The notes beneath the pieces are model-generated. The model made no database searches. It saw only the letters and a list, made by a program, of their open reading frames with translations, and had not been told where the DNA came from. The translations under genes and the position numbers were made by a program. Of a stretch of DNA of 64,000 nt, positions 50,726 to 62,268 are shown one piece after another (within the stretch, counting starts at the first letter, position 1; every line of letters starts with the position of its first letter). The DNA is taken from the NCBI GenBank assembly GCA_033060915.1, contig CM065392.1, forward strand, positions 2,897,501 through 2,961,500, written 5' to 3'. Source of the DNA: Euryodendron excelsum. Lineage: Eukaryota; Streptophyta; Magnoliopsida; Ericales; Pentaphylacaceae.

Positions 50726-51790
50726 CGTTCTCTCTTAATTCAAACTTTAAAAAAATTCAGAAAACCTGTATTAGAGATAGATCTTGTACTTTCCTTCATT
50801 TTCTTAGTATTTTTCTTGTAACCAAACACCTAATTCCATCTATAAAATCTTAGATCTATTTTCTATTAGAGATAGATCTTGTACTTTCCTTCATTTTCTT
50901 AGCATTTCCCTTCCATTTTCCTTGTAACTAAACACCTAATTCAATCTATAAAATCTTAGACCTATTTTCTCTTATATCTTCTCAATGCATCTGTATGCTT
51001 TCTACAATGGAGTTTTCTAGCTAAGTTTCTCATGTGGATGCAATTGGGAAGATCTATCAAGGATTGCATGAAAATTGAATGGGAGTATTTTAATTCCATT
51101 GAATATCTTTAGATTTCTTCTTCTATACTCAATAGGAGTTGATTTCTCTAGAAATCTTGGATTCATAATCATGGTACGACGAACTCATGGTTTGCTTCTG
51201 AGGATTTCACAAAGGTTTTCAAATCATGCTCCAATTGAGAGAGGGCCTAAGGTTTTTTAGTCTAAATTCTTTGAATCTAGGATCCATAAAGAAATTCTTG
51301 ATTTGAGTTATCTAAAATCCCTATTCAATTCCATTCAAGAATTGGTAGATTAAATCAATTGTGTCCACATCCGCTTTAATTCCATTTGATTATCTAGTTA
51401 ATTGATTTGAATTGCACTTTGTTTGAGTTAATTAGGTTTAATTGTTTTGCTCTAGTTGTTAATTGTCCTTAATTCCTTAGCTTTGCGGTTAATTGCTTGA
51501 TCCATTGGTCAATTGATTGGTTGATAGTTAATTTTGGTTAAATTGCCTAAAAGTTAGCCAATAAACTCCCAAAACCCCCAAAAGATTTTCAGTCTAATTT
51601 TGGTTACCATAGATTTAATTCTCTACTTGTTTTAGCAATTTGGTCTAATAGTTCTCTAATATAATCTTTATGTTGATTGTTAGACTTGCACAAATCCCTT
51701 GGGAAGAATAATCCAGAACTTAACTAGTAAAATTACAAAGTGGCCACTTGCTCTTGAGTGCACAATTGGATGTGAAAGAAAATTTTGGTG
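50268..51790 (+). mobile_element. Athila-like 5' LTR (copy G)
   Basis: Begins with a mutated terminal hairpin (ttattacactcc-aaaa-gtataatc). It carries a CGATCGATCGG-type array at about 50436-50640 and the late LTR text 'gaagatctatcaaggattgc'. After its end near 51790 follows 'ttttggtgtcgttcc', a decayed tRNA-Asp-type primer site. A segment 'gagatagatcttgtactttcc' occurs twice (50774 and 50868), an internal duplication of about 95 bp. Confidence 0.75.
50692..50725. repeat. 34-base poly-G tract in LTR G
   Basis: An uninterrupted run of 34 G just after the TATA-like 'catatataaggc' (50659), at the expected transcription start of the LTR. It could form G-quadruplexes, or reflect an assembly problem. 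Confidence 0.95.
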
Positions 51791-52259
51791 TCGTTCCAAA
51801 GGATTTGAGGGCACGAGCTAATTTTGAAAAAAAAAAAAAATTAAATTGCAAAATAGGCGAGAATTGATCACGCACCTCCAAGGAAGCATCTACGGCTTTA
51901 GGCCAAGTGTACTTTCTCCATACCTTAATGTGAATATCTTGCTAGAATTTTTGGTTCTTCTTTTTATAGTTTCTTTTGTTTGGATAGTTAACTAGCATTG
52001 CATCATCTTGTTAGGATCATTTGGAGACAATGTAGATTAGGGCAGTGTGCTTTATTTGCCTGCATGTAGAGTTGGAGGAATTGAAAAAATTCGTTGTCTG
52101 GGACTAAGATTGCATGAGAAGTTGGAGATAATTTTAAAAAAAAAAACCGTTGTCCAACCATATATATATATATGTATATATATGTATGCTTGTGTATGAT
52201 ATGTTGCTAGGATTGAGACATCTCATTTATTGCATTTATTTGTGTAAGCACTCCATTTT
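51791..52259 (+). other. Leader of element G and unassigned DNA
   Basis: Decayed primer site at the left, then AT-rich text including an A tract (51827-51840) and a TA-rich run (52160-52185). No protein is recognisable. Confidence 0.45.
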
Positions 52260-53599
52260 TGTTTGTTTGGCAATCTCTGGCTCGACTGGGCTCACTTTCA
52301 CACATCACATGCATATTCATACTCTAACCTGACTTCTAAACTCCAATTTAGTCCACTGGTTGCTTCCCAGGCCCGTAAGGCCCACTTGAAGCTAAATGAC
52401 CATTTTGCCCCTAGGCATCCGAAAGCCTTGGGAACCACACCGGCTCTGGGTATCAAACTGGTAACCGCTCAAGAATTCTTCTTATAGTATTCCTGACCTT
52501 CTATTACCTTTCCAGATCATTCCGAGTCAGTTCCGGCAAACCTAGTGTAAAATTACCGTTTTGCCCCTAGTGGGCCGGTCGCCTTTTCTGACCACAGCAG
52601 CTCTGGGTATCAAACCGCTAACCTCCTAGGACATTCTAAGTAATGTTCCCAAACATCGAGTCTTCTTCCAGGACATTCCGAGTCCATCTTGGTAGTTTTC
52701 TGATCCAGATGACCGTTTTGCCTCTAATGGCCCGGTCAACCTTTTCAACACATTCTATCATCATTTTTCAAGTCTACTATCCCTGAGACACTGTTTGAAG
52801 GGTTCCTGTCCCTTTCTAGGCTTTTAGGCCATTCCTAGTCCTCTAAATCCTTCCCGGACCTTCCGGAGTCACTCCTAGTGAAGCCAGGCTAAAAATTACA
52901 TGGTAGTCACTAATACAAGCTCTCAAATCTTCTGAAGATACGTTGCTTGCCGACCTTAAAACTTTCCTAAGTGGCTGGCGCTAAGCCAAATTTTGGCCTA
53001 GCGCCACTAATGTAAACTTTAGCCTGGCGTCACAGCAATAAGCGCCAGGTCATTCCTTTGTCTCTAAGTACAGAGCCTTTTCCAACGTGAAGGAAGTCCA
53101 CAAACTCAATCTAAAAACTCCCTTCTTCGATATACAAAGCTCATAACCTCTCTAAACCCTAGTCTTCTTTAGGTTTTCCAAAACCCTAGCCTCCATCCAC
53201 AAACCCTAACTCACATATACTCCTATACACTCAAACACTAACCTCTAAAGCCTTCATTGAAAACTTGAAGTACTGCAACTCGAACCTCTCAAAGATCAAG
53301 ATGAAGACTGAAGCGAAGATAGTAACAAAGCAAGGAAAACAAAGCAAGTGAAACAAAGCAAATAAAAGAAGACGCAAGGTAGGTTCTCTCTTTACGTTTA
53401 CGTAACTCCCCCTCTCTTTTCTCTCTCCGAACCCACTTGGGTTTTCTTCTATTTTAATCCTCCATCTTCTTCCCCCCCCTTTCTTGCATGCTTGAAACAA
53501 TGGACTTCCCGATCCATGTGTAGGATTAGGCTATTGGAGGTCACCGTGTAGGGGGCTTTCTTTTAGTCTATCCGGAGACCACGTGGGTTTGGCCCCCTT

Positions 53600-55660
53600 G
53601 ATTATGTGGTGAAGTCTTTAACCTTATATGTTCACAACCCCAACTTACATTGTGTATATCATGATTTTGCATCTCTCCAAAATTCGTTTTTAAACTTGTT
53701 TTCAAAAACTTGCATTAAAATCGTTTTCAAAACTTGTGTTAAAATCTTCTTCTTCAAAACTTGTTTTCAAAATCACAATCCTAAGGTGATTCTAGCCTTT
53801 TCATGGTTAGGATTGCTTTAGGAAAGTGTTACATTTAAAGTGACCAATATGGTCCATATTTTCAAATCATTATTGTTTTCAAAACCACTATCTTAAAGTG
53901 GTTCTAGTCTTCTTATGGTTAGAGTCGCTTTAGGAAAGTGAGATATTTTTATGGACTTTCTAAAAACTCTATTTTCAAATCTCTCCTTCTAAGAATCTCT
54001 TTTCCAACATACTTTCTAAAAACTCTCTCCAATCTCTTTTTCAAAATTCCTTTCCAAAATTATTTTCTAAAAACTCCCTTCAAAAATCTATTTTTCAAAA
54101 CTCCTTTTCAAACTCCTTTCCAAAAAAGCTTCCAAGTTCACTTTCCAAAAACTCATTTCTAAGATTTCCTTCAAAAAATTTTTCTTTCCAAAAAACTCAC
54201 TTTCTAAAATCTTTTTTCTTAGAGCCCAAGTTAAGCTCTAGAACCAATGATTAGGAAACCCTAATTTTCTTTCCTAAAACGTGATTTTCAATCTTGCCTC
54301 AAAACCTAAGTTTTTAAAACCTCTTATTTTCTACATCAAAACTATATATATTTCCAAAACCTATTTTCTACATCAAAACTATAGTCTTCAAAATCTAGGA
54401 TTTCTAAAACTTTATATTTCTAAATCCATGTCAAATCAAATCCTCCATTTTAGAAAACCAAATCCAATCTCCTCATTTAGGAAACTAGATCCCATCCTCT
54501 ATTTTTTGAAACAAAATCAAATCATCTCTTTTTAGAAACAAAATCTAATCCTTTGTTTTAAGAAATAGGAATCTCAATCCTTCCTAGTCTAAGCCTTTCC
54601 TAATCCACACCTTCCTACTCTCCTGCTTTCCTAAATTTTAAGCTTCCAAAACTTAAACGTTTAAATCTTTCCTTATACTTTAAACTTCCAAATCCTTCCT
54701 AGTCTAAACCTTTCCTCATTCCATTCCTTTCCAAATTTTAACTTTTCAAATCTAAATCCTCAAATCTTTCTTAAACTCAAACCTTTCCTAATTTCAAGTA
54801 CTTCCAAAACTCTAAACTTTCTTAAATTCAAATCTTTCCAAAATCCTAAACTTTCTAAATTCCAAATTTTCTAAATTCAAATCTTTCTAAATTTCAAATC
54901 TTTCCTATTCCAAAAACATTTCAATTTCAAAACTTTCTAATCTTGATTCTTTCCTGTTTCAAAAACATTCCAATTTCGAAACATTCCCATTTCAAACATT
55001 TCCTATTTCGAAAACTTTCTTAATTTGAAACCTTTCCTAAAATGACACTTTTCTAAAGTAAAACTTTCCTAAAACGAAACTTTCCTAATTTAAATCTTTC
55101 CTAAATCCAATCTTTCCTAATCTTCCAAGTCCAACATTCGAGTCAAATCTTTTCTCAAAACTTTTCCAAGTCAAGTCAAATATTTGTTAAACTCAAGTCC
55201 TTCCTAAAACCTATCTTCCTAAGTCTAGGTTTCCTAAACTTCTATCTTTCCAATCAAAGTTCAATCTTTTCAATTTCCAATCTTCTATTCTAAATTCAAA
55301 TCAAAATCTCTTTTTCCAATCAACTCTTCTATCTTCAATCGGACTCTTGTCCGAACTACGACTAACCCGATTCCTCAAAAAGGATATATAGGCAATCCTC
55401 ATGGGTGCGGTCACAACCTTTTTTAAGTTTCTATTTTCACAACCTTTTTCCAATTTTCAATTCCACAACCTTTTTTCCAATTTTCAATTCCATAACTCTT
55501 TTCAAATCTCTTTTCTCAAATCTATTTTAAAAATCAAATCAAATATATCTTTTCAAATCTATTTTCAATTTCAATTTCAATTTCAAATCTATCTTTTCAA
55601 GTCTCTTTTCTAAAATCAAATCAATTTTCAAATCTATTTCCAAATCAAATCTTTCTATTA
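53600..55660. repeat. Guanine-poor quasi-tandem tract
   Basis: About 2 kb of degenerate units such as 'ctttccaaaac', 'tttctaaattcaaat' and 'cctttcctaa', with very few G on the plus strand. Open frames here (for example 53938-54162) are artefacts of composition (repeated Phe/Lys/Pro codons). Confidence 0.85.
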
Positions 55661-55941
55661 CATTTACATATCATGCATCATGTCTTTTCAAAAATTCTTT
55701 TCTAAAGTGGATAGTTTTGGACATGTGTTAGTTGAAGACACTCGTAGGTAAATCTAAGGTGAATAGATATGTAGGTACCGCAAAGGCGGCATAGGGTGAT
55801 GGCTTAGTGCGTCTTCCCTACATGTAATCAACCTCCGAACCTAATATCACTATTTTTAAATACCAAAGTGGAGTTATTTTCAAAAAATGGGCTTAAATGT
55901 TTTCTAAAGGTTGCCAAACAACCTATTTTCTTAAAACCCCT

Positions 55942-57532
55942 TGACTCGCCCCCAAATGCGGTATTCCTACAAATGGAGTTAGTTACCCCGCAAGAGTATA
56001 GGGGTCGCGATAAAGTATAAACCGGAAGATCCGGTATTATTCTCTCCCAAGGGACCTAACCCAATATAGGCTCTAGCACTCAACTCACACTAACCTAACT
56101 TAGGATCGAATTGCAATTAAAGACGAAAATTGGATCTAAAATAAAAAGGAAAATAAAAATGACCGAAAATATTTTGGGTTTTGATGATGGTTTTAAATTA
56201 CTAATCTATTGTAATGAAAATAAAAACAATTAATACTAGACAATTAAAGTAAAGCAAAATGAAAATAGAATTAAAGCAATTAAAGGGGAATAAGGCTCAA
56301 ATGATCCAATCACTCAATTTCATCCAAGGTTTCCAATGGGGTTTATAACTCAAATCAAACACAACATTTAAGTGTGTTTGATTCTGAGAATTTAGCTTTG
56401 AAAACCAATTATTCTCAAGCAATTGAAATAAGATACATATTCGATGGGGAATCAAAGGTTAACACCATCGATTCAAGTTAGTCAATACCAAATTTGTGAT
56501 TTGTGCATTGATTAGCCAAACATAGTCAATAACCTAGGTTTTCTAAGGCATCTTCAATCAATTGTTGGGAATGAATTTCTAGAAATTGTGGAGTTTTTGT
56601 CTAGTCAAGGGTCCTAAATTAATACCATCGATTTGGGTGATCAAAATCTATAAACTTAGTCAATAATTCAAGTTTTCTAAAATTTCACATCTAATTACTA
56701 GAAATTCAAATTCTAGGAAAATATGACAATTAATTCATGAGACACCTTCGTTGAATTCCTTGAATTATTTGGGTGATTTTCACATTTAAACCCAATTTAA
56801 ATTACCAGCTACTTGAATACATCATAAAAGCTTGAAAAAATGAAAAAAGAAGCATAAAGAGATTTAAATCTAAAATTAACTACAATAATAAGACTGTTTG
56901 GTTACAAGAAAAATGAGAGAAAATGCAAGAAAGTGAAAGAAAATACAATATAATGAAGAAAATTACGAGTTTCTACACTATACTACAATTACAAAGCTAA
57001 ATCTAAGCTAAAAATGAAGAAAAATGAAAAAAACTAACCTTGGAGAGCTTCTCTCACTGCCCCCTTAGCTCAAACTAACCCTAACTCCACAAAAAACCTA
57101 CAAAAAACCCTAAAAATGCCGCTTCGGACGCAAAAAATGCATTCTAGATGAACAGTAACCGTCCGAATACAGTCCAAACGGTGTGTCTAACGGCCGTTTG
57201 AAGTGCGTTCGGACGGTGAATAGTAACCGTTCGGACGGGTACTATTCACACTATTCGACTGCAGAAACTTTGAATCTTGATTTGACCACCCTAAAGTTCG
57301 ATTCAGCTGATACACATTAGAGGCAAAGTTGTAGAGCTTGAAGTCTTCTTTCCAATAACACAAAAATGAGCTCAATCGAATGTCGAAGTAAAAAATTATG
57401 GCTAAAATACCGAGACATGTCTGAATTTTCATGAACAAATTATTTGCCTTGAACTCGCTTTGATTATTCTTGATTTCTTTTCATCTTTATTAGCTTATAA
57501 GGGCTTATGATTACACTTTTAGGGTGTAATCC
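55942..57532 (-). mobile_element. Solo LTR B (Athila-like, 1591 bp)
   Basis: On the plus strand it runs from TGACTCGCC to GGGTGTAATCC (terminal A expected, C found). It is flanked by the exact duplication cccct (55937-55941 and 57533-57537). In minus sense it starts with the hairpin GATTACAC-N7-GTGTAATC and has a CGTTCGGACGG array at about 57125-57245. Its body matches copy A along its length. Confidence 0.92.
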
Positions 57533-58189
57533 CCCCTCTCTTAAGGAGGTATTTTCAAAATCGTCTTCAAAAACCCTAAGTGTAATCTTCAGATTGTGCT
57601 TAGTTTTTAGGTGACCTGTCTCACCTTAACCAAGTTAGGTGGCGACTCCAAATGTTTTTCAAAAATCCTTTATTCAAATTAATTTTTAATTCAAACCTAG
57701 TCTCACTCATTCTTCTAGGAGGACGAGTTCCAACGAGAGAGTACAGTATTTTTTCCGCTTGTGTGTGTATTCCTCGAGTGCGAAAAATCTAGGCGCGACA
57801 ATTTGCATGTCATCATTCACACGTAATATATACGAACGTCTTATGAGGCTTGAGAGTTCTACTTCTTCTTCATCTCCTAGAGATCCCACTCCCAGACTCC
57901 CTCTTGTTGTAGACTTATGATATATTCTGATGGATAACAATGAGGGTGACATTTTTCTCCAAATCCTAATGGTCTTACTAATATTCCTAATGTCTTCCTT
58001 GATCCAGCAATGATGAATGTCAATCCTAATTTATCACCAAACCCTTTAGAAGCGCTCCCCATTGTTGTGGGGGGAGATAATTTTGAGAGAGGGAGCAACC
58101 ATGGTGACACGGTAGATCCTTAATACTATACCTTGAAGGATTACATGAATCCTCCTAGGCAAGCCCCGAGCTCTTGTATCATTTTTTTT

Positions 58190-60764
58190 CTCTCATTACA
58201 CTACATTGAATATTCATCCGGGGATGATGCAACTATTATCACAATTTCATGGAATGGAGTTTGAGCGACCGTATGCATTCATAAAAGAATTTGAAGATGC
58301 TTGCTCCCTCGTCATGGACAACTCTTGTCCAAGGAAAATTTTCATTGTAAAACTTTTCCTTTTTAGTCTAAAAGATACAACCAAGATGTGGTTTAACTCG
58401 TTGAGACCGTTGTCTATTAATTATTGACAACCTCTTTAAAGGGAGTTTTTGAAGAAATTTTTCGTGCAAAATTGAACTGAGTCGATTAGATGCAAAATTT
58501 CGTAATTCTCCCCCATGTTGGGATAATCATTTTTCCAATGTTGGAAATGCTTCAAAGACCTTCTAATTTCTTGCCCACATAATGGTTTTAATGAATGGAA
58601 TATCATTAACATTTTCTATGCATCCCTGACACCCTAACCCAAATAAAACAATTCGTAGCAATAATGTGCACGAGAACTTTCATGGATAAGCAACCTCATG
58701 AAGCTTATGCATATTTTGACTAACTCACAAACTTGGCCCGAGGTTGGGCTACCATTGGGACTCAATTTCCGAGGGTTGACCTAATCAACAAGGGGTGAAG
58801 TATTAATTGAAAGAAGTAGATGATGTTAATGCTAGGCTTGTAACTTTATACGAAAATTAGAAGCTCTAGAAGTGAAGAGAGTGAACACGGTTGAGATAAA
58901 AGAAATTAAGGACGTAAGTTGTGTTTTGTGTGAGACCAAGATCATAACACTTTGTTTTGTCCGGTCATTCTGGAGGTTGAGGCTTTGCATGACCAAGTTA
59001 ATGCCATAAGTCAATACCAGCGAGGAGGGGGTAAACCCATTCCAATACCTATAACTCTAGGTGGAAGGATCACCTAAACTTCTTGTGGAGGGGTGAGGGG
59101 TCTTCAAACCCCTAATCATATCAAGAAGGATTTCAAAATCCTCAATCTTATCAAGCACCTCCTCTATATTTCTAAACACAACAATACCAAGTTCCATCGA
59201 TGACACCATTTCCATCTCAACCAAGACAATACCAACCTCCACAATAAGCTCTGACCAACATATATCAACCACCATACAAGAATCCCCTAGATGACAGTTT
59301 CCAAAACTTCATGCATAATCAAGAGAGTGTAAATTCTAGAGTTGATAAGGCGTTAGAGCAACAAGGCTAAGCATTGAATGATATAAAGAGTCAATTGACT
59401 CTTCTTAATCAAGCCTTATCTATCAATGAGAAAGGTAAGTTACCCACTCAAACTCAATCAAATCCGGCTAGGCACGTGCATTCCACCGAAACCTTAGGTC
59501 AATCGTCGTCTAGCCATGAACAAGTCCATACTATTACTACCTTGCAAAGTGAAAAAGTTATTGATAAAACCATTCTTCCTAGAGATTCTTCTGGTAAAGG
59601 AAACATTCCTAAGGTAGTAGATAGTCCACTTTGGGTTAAAGGTGAGGACGCGTCTAGTGGGGTGGAGGAAAGTGAAATAAGGAAGGAAGTAGGTGAGGAG
59701 GGAGAGATTTTTTAACAAGAAAAGAAGAGTGAGAAAGAGAAAAATGAGTCCGTAGCAAGGGATGAGAGAACCTCAAGGGAGGAACGTGAGGCATTAGCCC
59801 ACGCCCCTTTCGCTCAAAGATTGGCTAAGCCAAAGAATCACCCTTTTAAGTTTCGAGATGTATGAGATGTTTAAGCAAGTCGAGATAAATCTACCTCTCT
59901 TGGAAGCAATCAAACAAATGCCCTCTTATGCTAAGTTTTTGAAAGATTTATGCACCATTGAGAGGAGGTTAAATGTTAGAGAGAATGCTTTTCTTGCCTA
60001 AAATGTCAACTCTGTTGTCCAAATTAAGAACAGACCAAAATACAAGGACCTGGGATGTCCCATGGTTACTTGTATTATTGGAGACCATAGGATTGAAGGT
60101 TGCTTACTCGATCTAAGGTCAAGTGTAAACCTATTGCCATACTCAGTGTATGAGCAATTAGGTCTAAGAGAACTTAAGCCTACTAGACTCACACTTCAAC
60201 TTACAAATAGGTTGATTTAGGCACCTAAAGGGATAGTGAAAGACTTTTTGGTGCAAGTGGAGAAATTTTACTATCTCAGGAACTTTGTTGTCTTGGATAC
60301 TCAACCAATTGTGGACCTCAATACACAAAATCATATACCGGTCATTTTGGTCGCCCATTCTTAGCCATTTGTGATGCCATCATCCATGTGCAAGGTGGTC
60401 TTTTGAAGTTATCTTTTGGCAACATGACCGTCGAGTTAAGCATGTTCAATACAGGGATGCAACCAAGTGAGTGTGAAGCTATTAGGGAAGTAAATTTTCT
60501 TGATACTCTCATTCAAGATCATTTCGAGAGGCATTGCGTAGAGGACCCATTGGCTAGAGTGCTTATATTTAGCTAGCTTGCTTGGAAGACGAAGATGAAA
60601 GAGTAGGTGAAGATGTTAATGAGCTAGAGGAAATACCAATCATGGCGGTGATTCAATGGACGCTCACTTTTGAGCCTTTAACTCCTAACCCTACCAAACC
60701 CCAACCATCAAAACTTAAAGCAACTACTCCAGAGAGGAAACCATTGCCCTCAACACTCAAGTAT
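58190..60764 (+). pseudogene. Gypsy (Athila/Tat branch) gag-protease relic
   Basis: Gag: 58206-58427 encodes HPGMMQLLSQFHGMEFERPY, then FSLKDTTKMWFNSLRP, matching the Retrotrans_gag core. Then follows a linker (59374-59715) with QAL and polar repeats. From about 59800 the relic reads PFAQRLAKPK, then after frame breaks LLDLRSSVNLLPYSVYEQLG (60104-60160), TLQLTNR, LVQVEKFYY, VVLDTQP, and NMTVELSMFN (60423-60450). This is an aspartic protease, but the catalytic D-(S/T)-G equivalent reads D-L-R where the family has D-L-G. Stops at several points. The frame ends at RKPLPSTLKY, the usual junction to reverse transcriptase, where element E interrupts it. Confidence 0.85.
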
Positions 60765-62268
60765 TGATCGCTCCCTAAAAGGGTGATACTTAACCGTAAG
60801 TGCGCGGCCGCGATGTAGTAATAATTTCTCGTAAGTACGAGGTCGATCCCATAAGAAAGATAGTTTACGTGAATAAGAAAATTTACCGTGGATCAAAAAT
60901 ATTAGGAAAAACACTCCAACAAACAAAAATATGATTTTAGGTTGTGAAAATATTTGCTATCTAATTTAAACTAAGAAATAAAGAAAAAGTCCTGGGGTCA
61001 ATCGATCCAATCAATTTCGTCTCTTGAAATTTCGAAGGAGATAATTTAATAACTCAAATCGTTCGACTACGTCGCGAGTCTCGAATTCAGAAGATTTAGC
61101 GAGAAAAACAAGTGTTCTTCAAAACTTCAACTTCTAGAATAAATCGGGTTGTTAGAATTAAGAACGAGTACCATCGATTCGTGCAGCCCATATACTGAAC
61201 CCAACTCGCGTATAAACGTTACAAGGCAGCGTATATACTGAGTGTGGTATTCACGCATAAGCGTTACCAAACATAATCAAACATCCAGGTTTTCGAAGGT
61301 TTCTAGAACGAAGAAGATGAAGAGAGAAAAACTAGAAGATTTAACTTTAAAACCAAGAACATACCTCATTCATTCATCCAAGATATTCAATTGACATTCA
61401 CAATTGATCCCAAGATGGAATCTAGCTACTCATCATAAACTTAGATACTCAACGTTGTATTGAAAATATAATGAAAGACTGAATAATCTGATTACAGTAA
61501 TTGAAAACTGAATGAAAACTATGAATAAACTATTCTAATCTACTCCTAAAACCCTAGAAAAATGTCAACCCTAGAATATCTTCAAAAACATAAAAATCCT
61601 AAATCTATTCTACTACCTCCTAATCTCTCAACAACTAAAAAGTGAGTTAATATATAAATCTCATCGTTAGTCGTACGGATGGTTTCCACCGAGTGCTCAG
61701 ATGGGTTGGGTCCCTTCACCAAAGTTGTAGCGCTCGAAAAGATATATGAAATCCATATATTATGGGCCTGAATAGCCTTTTTGGTTCGCAAGATATGGGC
61801 TTTCAAAGTTTCAGCTCTACGTGCTTCAGCAACTTGTACCTTAACAGCAACCTCTTGAAACATATGATTAAATTGCAGTTGAAATCATTGCATTTAAGCT
61901 CAAAACCGTTCGAACGCCTGGGCCACCGTTCGAACGCCACGGACAACCGTTCGAACGCTCTTCGAACGGAAAAACCTGCTCTCTGAATCTGTCGAACGCA
62001 CTTCGAACCTGAACTTGACGTGAGACCGTCCGACTTACCGTTCGAACGCTTCTGTATACCGTTAGAATGCCCTTGAGGACTGTTCAAACACACTTCGAAC
62101 GCCGAATTTATTTTAGCGTGAATTTGTCTTTTTTAAGCCCGAATTGCTGAAAACATACATAAAACTAAGTTAGTAACCAATTAGGACTAAAACAACATAA
62201 TTAAACATATTACCAAACTAACAAATAGCTAATTAAGGCATGTAGATTGCACGTTTAGAATACAATCA
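60765..62268 (-). mobile_element. 3' LTR of Athila-like element E (1504 bp)
   Basis: In minus sense it begins TGATTGTATTCTAAACGTGC at 62268, just after a purine-rich tract (AGTTGGGGGTG), and ends GGGAGCGATCA at 60765. The array at about 61905-62100 has several CCGTTCGAACG palindromes. The terminal hairpin matches copy D. It is inserted directly into the gag-protease relic. Confidence 0.85.

Larger units (their letters stand above)
52260..57750 (+). mobile_element. Tat/Ogre-like gypsy LTR region (interrupted by solo LTR B)
   Basis: Repeated 'ttttgcccctag' clauses at 52400-52740 and a stem-loop at 52976-53008 (GGCGCTAAGCC / GGCCTAGCGCC) are followed by a long guanine-poor quasi-repeat. Then comes 'gattcctcaaaaaggatata' with 'taggcaatcctcatgggtgc' at about 55370, and 'aggtggcgactcc' at 57640. 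These last blocks are typical of Tat/Ogre LTRs. Solo LTR B is inserted at 55942-57532. LTR ends are not defined. Confidence 0.55.

Noticed and set aside
53938..54162. Open frames in the guanine-poor tract (Phe/Lys/Pro-rich)
   Set aside because: Low-complexity composition removes stop codons; no conserved motif.
57187..57438. Minus-strand frame and its relative at 19485-19718
   Set aside because: Both are the same region of homologous LTRs (B minus, A plus) and the frames are read in opposite senses of the element, so they are not a conserved protein.
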